From Dioscorea cayenensis subsp. rotundata (lineage: Eukaryota > Streptophyta > Magnoliopsida > Dioscoreales > Dioscoreaceae): a stretch of DNA of 64,000 nucleotides. The notes beneath the pieces are model-generated. The model saw only the letters and a list, made by a program, of their open reading frames with translations, was not told where the DNA came from and ran no database searches. The stretch covers positions 28,926,185-28,990,184 of the forward strand of contig NC_052471.1 in assembly GCF_009730915.1 (NCBI RefSeq). The letters are read 5' to 3'. Made by a program: the position numbers and the translations under genes. Positions 59,115 to 64,000 of the stretch are shown here, piece by piece. How positions within the stretch are numbered: position 1 is the first letter of the stretch; every line of letters starts with the position of its first letter.

Positions 59115-59210
59115 TCAAACACTGAAGGATCCCAAATGCATAAATTGTTAGAAAAGCTCACAAGACAACATACTATTCCTAATGTCTTTATAGGGAAAAT
59201 TGATTGTTCT
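59115..59210 (+). pseudogene. Glutaredoxin-like fragment
   Basis: The frame encodes GSQMHKLLEKLTRQHTIPNV followed by FIG...CDN. This resembles the region of CPYC/CSY-type glutaredoxins around the cis-proline motif (T-V-P-N-V-F) and the following GG-C-DD. The catalytic CxxC/S segment and the N-terminal half are not found upstream, and the sequence after FIG departs from the family (the GGKHIGG-like stretch is altered). A lone exon remnant; similarity over such a short stretch could be partly chance. Confidence 0.45.
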
Positions 59211-60030
59211 CACTGTGATAATTTCTGGTGGTATGGTCAAAACCTGTTTCCTTTGTTCATATTTACAATTAGGGTTTTGATGAACTAGTCTTCTTGTCTT
59301 ATTTACAACAATAAATATAGTAATATTGAAGTGAAATACAACCGCTAGTAAAATGTATTTTCTAGGTAGTGTTGTTGATTTTAAATTTGTGAGACATTAT
59401 TATAAAATTATATTGTTATAGACTGGTTAAGTAGACTTTGTGTTTACAGTTTTAGGTCAATAATTGTATAGCCATTAATTGAGTTAGAGGTTAGAACATA
59501 TTCAGTAAAGTTTTTAATTTCAAATATTGTAGATTCACTTCGTATTTCATCAAATCAAGAGTTATCTATTAGTCTATTAGTTGAATATATATAATACACC
59601 TAATGTACAACAAGTGGAGGAAAAGGAGAATCATTTTAGAAAAAAAAAAAAACATAAAAGATGTGGGATGAATTCAGAAAAGTAGTCACTAAATATAGGG
59701 TGAAGAAAAAGGAGTACATATTGTAAAAGTCCACTCACACTCAATTAAAGTGGTGCTATATTAACATTGTTGCTATACTCAGGGACGGAACTAGGACTTA
59801 AAGATTGAGGGGGGAGAGGGCTGAGGACAAAATGTCAAAAAATATATTTCAGTCAACATAATAATTGTATTCGATACAAAATAGTGCGATATTGTGACAT
59901 TTAATTAAAACAATCACAAAAAAACATAAAACGTTTATCTATGCACACTCGAGCTAGAACTGCCATCTGTGTGACGCATGCTACTTAGAGGAGGTAACTG
60001 AATATGGCGAGTTTGCATTTTTTGAAAACA

Positions 60031-60790
60031 TTATAGGATCGCCTCATTATCACTAGTTGCAAAAACCTCTTTCTCAATATAGACAATCATGCTATCATTC
60101 ATCCACTCGACTCCCATTTTGTTGCGCAAGTCAGTTTTCACAATATTCATCGCCGAAAATGCCTTCTCAACACTAGCTGTCGCAACTGGCAAAACCAATG
60201 CCAGCTCAACAAGACGATAAACGAGTGGAAAAATAGTACACTTGCCAGTATCAACCATCTTTATAGCAAAACCTCTCAAGTCCCCGATATTTGCAAAATC
60301 ATCATCATGCCGCACATCATAAATGAAAGTAGCAAGTTGATCCTCAAGCATCATACGTTCAGTCAATGAGAAGTCTTCAAGGTACAACTCTGCAAGACGG
60401 AGTAGCTTATGGATGTTGAATTTAGAAAATGAGTCCCTAGGATCAAGGCATGATACCAAAAGAAGTAACTTCGTGCTAGCTTCAGGAAAGCGGTTGAGCA
60501 TTTCTTGAGAAATCAAATCAATAACCTAACATTGAAATAATGATAAAATAGAGAGAAAATATTAATAAAAAGAATAAATTAATGAGATTTATAAAACTAT
60601 AACAAATACAAAAAATAATTATCTCACAAAACATCTCTACACGATAATGGTGAAAATGAGTAATGAATTGTCCTTCCCGCCTAGAACGACCACAAATTGG
60701 CATATTATCCTCCATATTAGGCACATCCATTGAGTTCCCCTTACAAAAAGAGGTAACTTCTCCCAAAAACTCTGTCCATCCTGTCTCCCT
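60031..60790 (-). pseudogene. hAT transposase C-terminal part (ZMYM1/TTF-type)
   Basis: On the minus strand the sequence reads GWTEFLGEVTSFCKGNSMDV, GRSRREGQFITHFHHYRVEM, then after an intron-like gap (about 60526-60605) LISQEMLNRFPEASTKLLLL, LDPRDSFSKFNIHKLLRLAE and the hAT dimerisation motif LVLPVATASVEKAFSAMNIV, ending YIEKEVFATSDNEAIL at 60031. These are the hallmarks of the TTF/ZMYM1-like hAT transposases of plants. The intron borders do not restore a frame cleanly (no good GT donor in phase), the upstream side is cut by the solo LTR, and the central part is missing. Confidence 0.85.
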
Positions 60791-60795
60791 AAAGT

Positions 60796-63700
60796 TGTCA
60801 CACCCACCCCTTCTACCGAGGTAAATGTGGCACCCATCAGTTAAAAATTCCTTTTTAACTGGAAACCTGACACCTCTCAGAAACCAAATCAGATTTACAA
60901 ATCACAATTTACAATTTTACACCAACTACAGGTTCAAATACATAAATACAACAAGTATAACTACTCAAATTTGCGGGTACAACCGCTACAAGATCACAAC
61001 ACCAATAACAAGAAAGAAAGAAAGTGGGGACCCACTGCAGTCCTGGACTCAACCCTGACTAGCCCTATAGTCGAACAGTGATCTACTAAGGTCCTTCTCC
61101 TGCAACTACAACACATTCAGTTGGTCGATAGTGGCTCAATAATTTCAAATAATTTAAAAGTAATATACATAAAGCATATAAGATCAATTCTCAAATAATT
61201 TTTCCAACTTTCACAAATACCAGAATTTTAGAAAAATACAACTTTAAAGAGCTTTTGAAACTGAAATTCAACATAAATCAACATCAATTCGATTTTCTCA
61301 GAAAACACAAATTTTGTGAGAGACTGCCCTCGTCACAATTAAAAAATAACATAAATCTCAAATTCAAAATAAAGCAATACCCAACACTCACCCAGCATAA
61401 CATGGTCTAGAAAACTCTCTAAACCTTCGTCGTGGCCGCGGCTAGGTTCAGAGCCGTCAAGGAACTCATGTCCTTAACGTTTACCCATCGGTTCACCGGT
61501 CGGTGACCCCCGGCTACCCGATGAATATCCAGTCAGGGCTCTACGCTCCCACCTGAACTGGCCCTCGTAGAAATCAACACCCAGGTCCACCATGCCACCT
61601 CTAAAGGCTGGCCCGTGGGGACCCACTACTACAGTAGTCGGGCCTTAGCCCGCCGTCACCGTCCAAACCATCAAGTAGATACAGCAATAATACAATCGGT
61701 ATAAATCATATCACATGATCCTTATCCAGGACAAGCATTCACATCACGGAAATAAACATTATTTTCCACAAAACCAATGCCAAAAGTATAACAATGCATA
61801 ATACCAGTAAAGCCCAGATCCACGATACCATTCCTATACCAGGAATGAAAACCAATTCCACAAACAATGTCAATAAAACATTTTAATATGCTCACATGGT
61901 TTAACAAATCATTCCAAATCAAGGCATATGTAACCATCAAAAATAAACACATGAACTAAATAATTAAATCATATATACGTGTATTTTCACTATTTGAAAA
62001 TACATATAATTATACAAAATCATGTATATCAATACTATCGTCATGGCACATTAACGGCAAATAAATAATAATAAATATAAGTATATTTCAACAGTATACA
62101 AAATTAAACATAATAAAATGAAATAATTAAACCATCATTTCCAAAATACTAGCCATTAAATAATTATTTCAAAATAATAATAATTAAATAATTATTTCCA
62201 AAATAATAATAATTATCCAATAATTTAAATAATAGCCACTATCAACTCACCTGGTCTTCCTTGGGTTTTGTGCTAGACTTGGAACTCCCTCTCAAGCCTA
62301 ATCAACACCTAACAGGATAACATAATAAAAATAAATAATTAGGACAACTAAAAACATAATTGAACCCAACAAAAAATACATGAAATCAATAACCGACTCT
62401 CTAATTGGCCCACTCACTCCAATCGGTTCAAACCTGACCTTGCATAATCAAATTGATCTCCAATTGCACTTAAGCCAACTCAATTTGGGCTAGACCATTC
62501 TGAACCAACCTGAACCAACCTCAATTCCATTGAACCAAGCTCAAATTCACTGAACCAAACTCAATTTCGCTGAACCAGGTTTAATTAAACCAACCAGCCT
62601 TAAACCAACTCAATTCTTATACAAAATATATTGAACCAACTTGGTTTAGCTCAAAAACCCTTAGCCCAACATCCAAACCAAACCCAAATCAACTTCAACC
62701 AATGTAATTCAACCAAACCATTCAAGTCCAACCATACTCAACTTGATTTGATCAAGCCCAACCAGATCAATTCAATTAAACCCAACCACTTCAATTCTCA
62801 TCCAAACCCAATTCTAATTCAATTAAAATGAACTTGGTTAAACCAAATCAAACTCAACTCAATCAATTCAATTCAACTCAACCAAATCAAACCCAACTCA
62901 ATCAATTCAATTCAACTCAACCAAATCAATTCTAACTTGGTTTGATCCAACCAAATCAATTTGGCTAAATCCAACCAATTCCAATTCAACCATCATCATT
63001 AACACCTTAATTATCATAATCATCAACTTAATTAGCCAAACCAAACCCTAATCTCAGTGTTACAGTAATGCCACAGTAAAACCGAAAATCTCATCCTCCA
63101 TTCAAGCTAGATTCATCATAAATACAATGGTTTTTCCAAAATAACTTCAAGCATTCATCATCAATAACAATCAAGCAAGCTTTTATTACTCAAAACCAAG
63201 TCCAAATCTCACAAGAACAAAATAAAACTTTAACATATTTACCCAAGTTTTCAACCAAATATAATGCATCATTCAACAACCAAATAACTCTTACCAAACA
63301 CTCCGGCGATCTCCCTCCGATGATCTCCAAGTCCTCCACCTCATATATCCCATTTTTCTCCTCATTTCTTCATTTTTATTTTTATTTTTCTTCTCGGGTT
63401 ACTGTAGCAGATGAAGGGAGAAGTAGATGAACCATCAAAATCTAGATTTTTCTCCAACTTAAGTTTTCAGCCGAAATTTACTTTTAGTCCCTCAAAATAT
63501 AATTTCTTACAAAACAGTTCCTGAAAAACTCACCAATGGTCCCTGAATTATGAAATAATATTGTCTAAAGATCCTCACAAATTGTCCAATGGTTCCTAAT
63601 GTATAACACAGCATTTCAAAAAGATCCCTTCCATCTTACCTTCCAGTCCTTGGTTTCTAGAAACATTTCATATCAATCCTTTTCATTTATTCTTTAACCC

Positions 63701-63850
63701 AAAATCTTTTGGAAACTTTCACATTTAGGTCCTTAATTTTTCCACTTGGGGTTTCTCAACAAGATTACTCTGTAGAAAAAATCTTACTACCACTGTAGTA
63801 ATACCCTGAATATATTTTTCAACAGTTATCCACAGGTTCAGGGTATTACA
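60796..63850 (+). mobile_element. Solo LTR, 3.06 kb, inside the hAT transposase
   Basis: Starts TGTCACACCCACCCC, ends GGGTATTACA, and AAAGT is repeated exactly at both borders (60791-60795 and 63851-63855). Same family and orientation as 21368-24136. No internal retrotransposon domain follows. It splits the minus-strand hAT transposase relic and is therefore younger than that element. It contains the same G-poor AACCAA/TTCAA tract (about 62440-63050) as its relatives. Confidence 0.88.
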
Positions 63851-63872
63851 AAAGTGTTGAAGACCAAAATCT

Positions 63873-64000
63873 TACTACTTTTGAATTTTCAAGGAAGTCA
63901 ATTGATTGTTTTCAGGGGCATTTTGATTGACTGTCTTCCAAACTTCTTCATTTCGTAGGCTATACCAATCAAGCAACTCAAGAAAACTGCCTTTGTTTAG
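63873..64000 (-). pseudogene. hAT transposase N-terminal (DUF4371-like) piece
   Basis: The minus-strand frame from the window edge reads LNKGSFLELLDWYSLRNEEV and continues to NNQLTSLKIQK before a stop at about 63873. This is the start of the DUF4371-like region of ZMYM1/TTF-type hAT transposases. In intact relatives several hundred codons follow before the GWTEFLGEV-type region; here only a few bases intervene once the solo LTR is removed, so the middle has been deleted. Confidence 0.75.

Larger units (their letters stand above)
59780..64000 (-). mobile_element. hAT element, internally deleted, runs off the window
   Basis: The left end CAGGGACGGAACTAGGAC is a hAT terminus of the CAGNGGCGGANCCA class. 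Minus-strand transposase remnants fill the element: an N-terminal piece at 63873-64000 and a C-terminal piece at 60031-60790, with a solo LTR (60796-63850) between them. The other end lies beyond the window, so the target duplication cannot be checked (the left candidate would be GCTATACT, 59772-59779). Confidence 0.8.

Noticed and set aside
1-64000. CRISPR arrays, operons, prophage or bacterial defence systems
   Set aside because: The window is plant nuclear DNA with introns; the regular repeats are microsatellites, tandem duplications and transposon ends, with no repeat-spacer structure.

Overview
This window is nuclear DNA of a flowering plant. The evidence is intron-rich genes with GT-AG splicing, plant-only gene families (DVL/RTFL peptide, SAUR, U-box/ARM E3, R2R3-MYB, thylakoid-lumen protein), a U6 snRNA gene with the plant USE+TATA promoter, and a heavy load of hAT, MULE-like, Harbinger, CACTA, Copia and long-LTR elements. 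Intergenic DNA is very AT-rich with many AT and AAT microsatellites. I cannot fix the species, nor decide monocot versus eudicot, from the sequence alone.

Layout. 1-8180: a GC-tipped MITE (155-1064), a decayed two-RRM RNA-binding protein gene (1616-3455), a CACTA remnant (4530-4862) and an intact 50-codon DVL/ROTUNDIFOLIA-type peptide gene (5775-5927). 8180-24700: a nest of mobile DNA. It holds a reversed solo LTR (8186-12715) carrying a Harbinger-like element that contains a sugar-isomerase (SIS) gene fragment, a 615-bp hAT MITE, a 3.55-kb hAT element with a dead transposase, a long-TIR foldback element, a Prp19/MAC3 U-box pseudogene split by a 200-bp MITE, a second solo LTR (21368-24136) and a MULE-like foldback element.

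24790-39690: genes. A complete 14-exon dolichol kinase gene (570 aa from the preferred start), a SAUR gene, and a six-exon thylakoid-lumen 15-kDa protein gene (223 aa). 40300-43700: intergenic DNA with a Copia relic on the minus strand, itself interrupted by a 571-bp solo-LTR-like insertion. 45780-54890: genes again. A four-exon PUB14-like U-box/ARM ubiquitin ligase (633 aa), a U6 snRNA gene with promoter, a possible small transcription unit of unknown product, and a three-exon R2R3-MYB gene of the MYB36/RAX type (252 aa). 54890-64000: gene-poor DNA with microsatellites, a glutaredoxin-like fragment, and the start of an internally deleted hAT element (from 59780, running off the window) interrupted by a third copy of the long solo LTR (60796-63850).

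The genes do not form an operon or pathway; they are independent nuclear genes (ER glycosylation lipid, auxin response, chloroplast lumen, ubiquitination, splicing RNA, transcription factor, growth peptide). I found no clearly new multi-gene system. The most informative observations are three independent solo LTRs of one family, each with its own perfect 5-bp target duplication; the SIS gene fragment inside a Harbinger-like element; the Prp19 pseudogene whose reading frame is restored by removing a MITE; and the DVL gene, too short for ordinary ORF calling.
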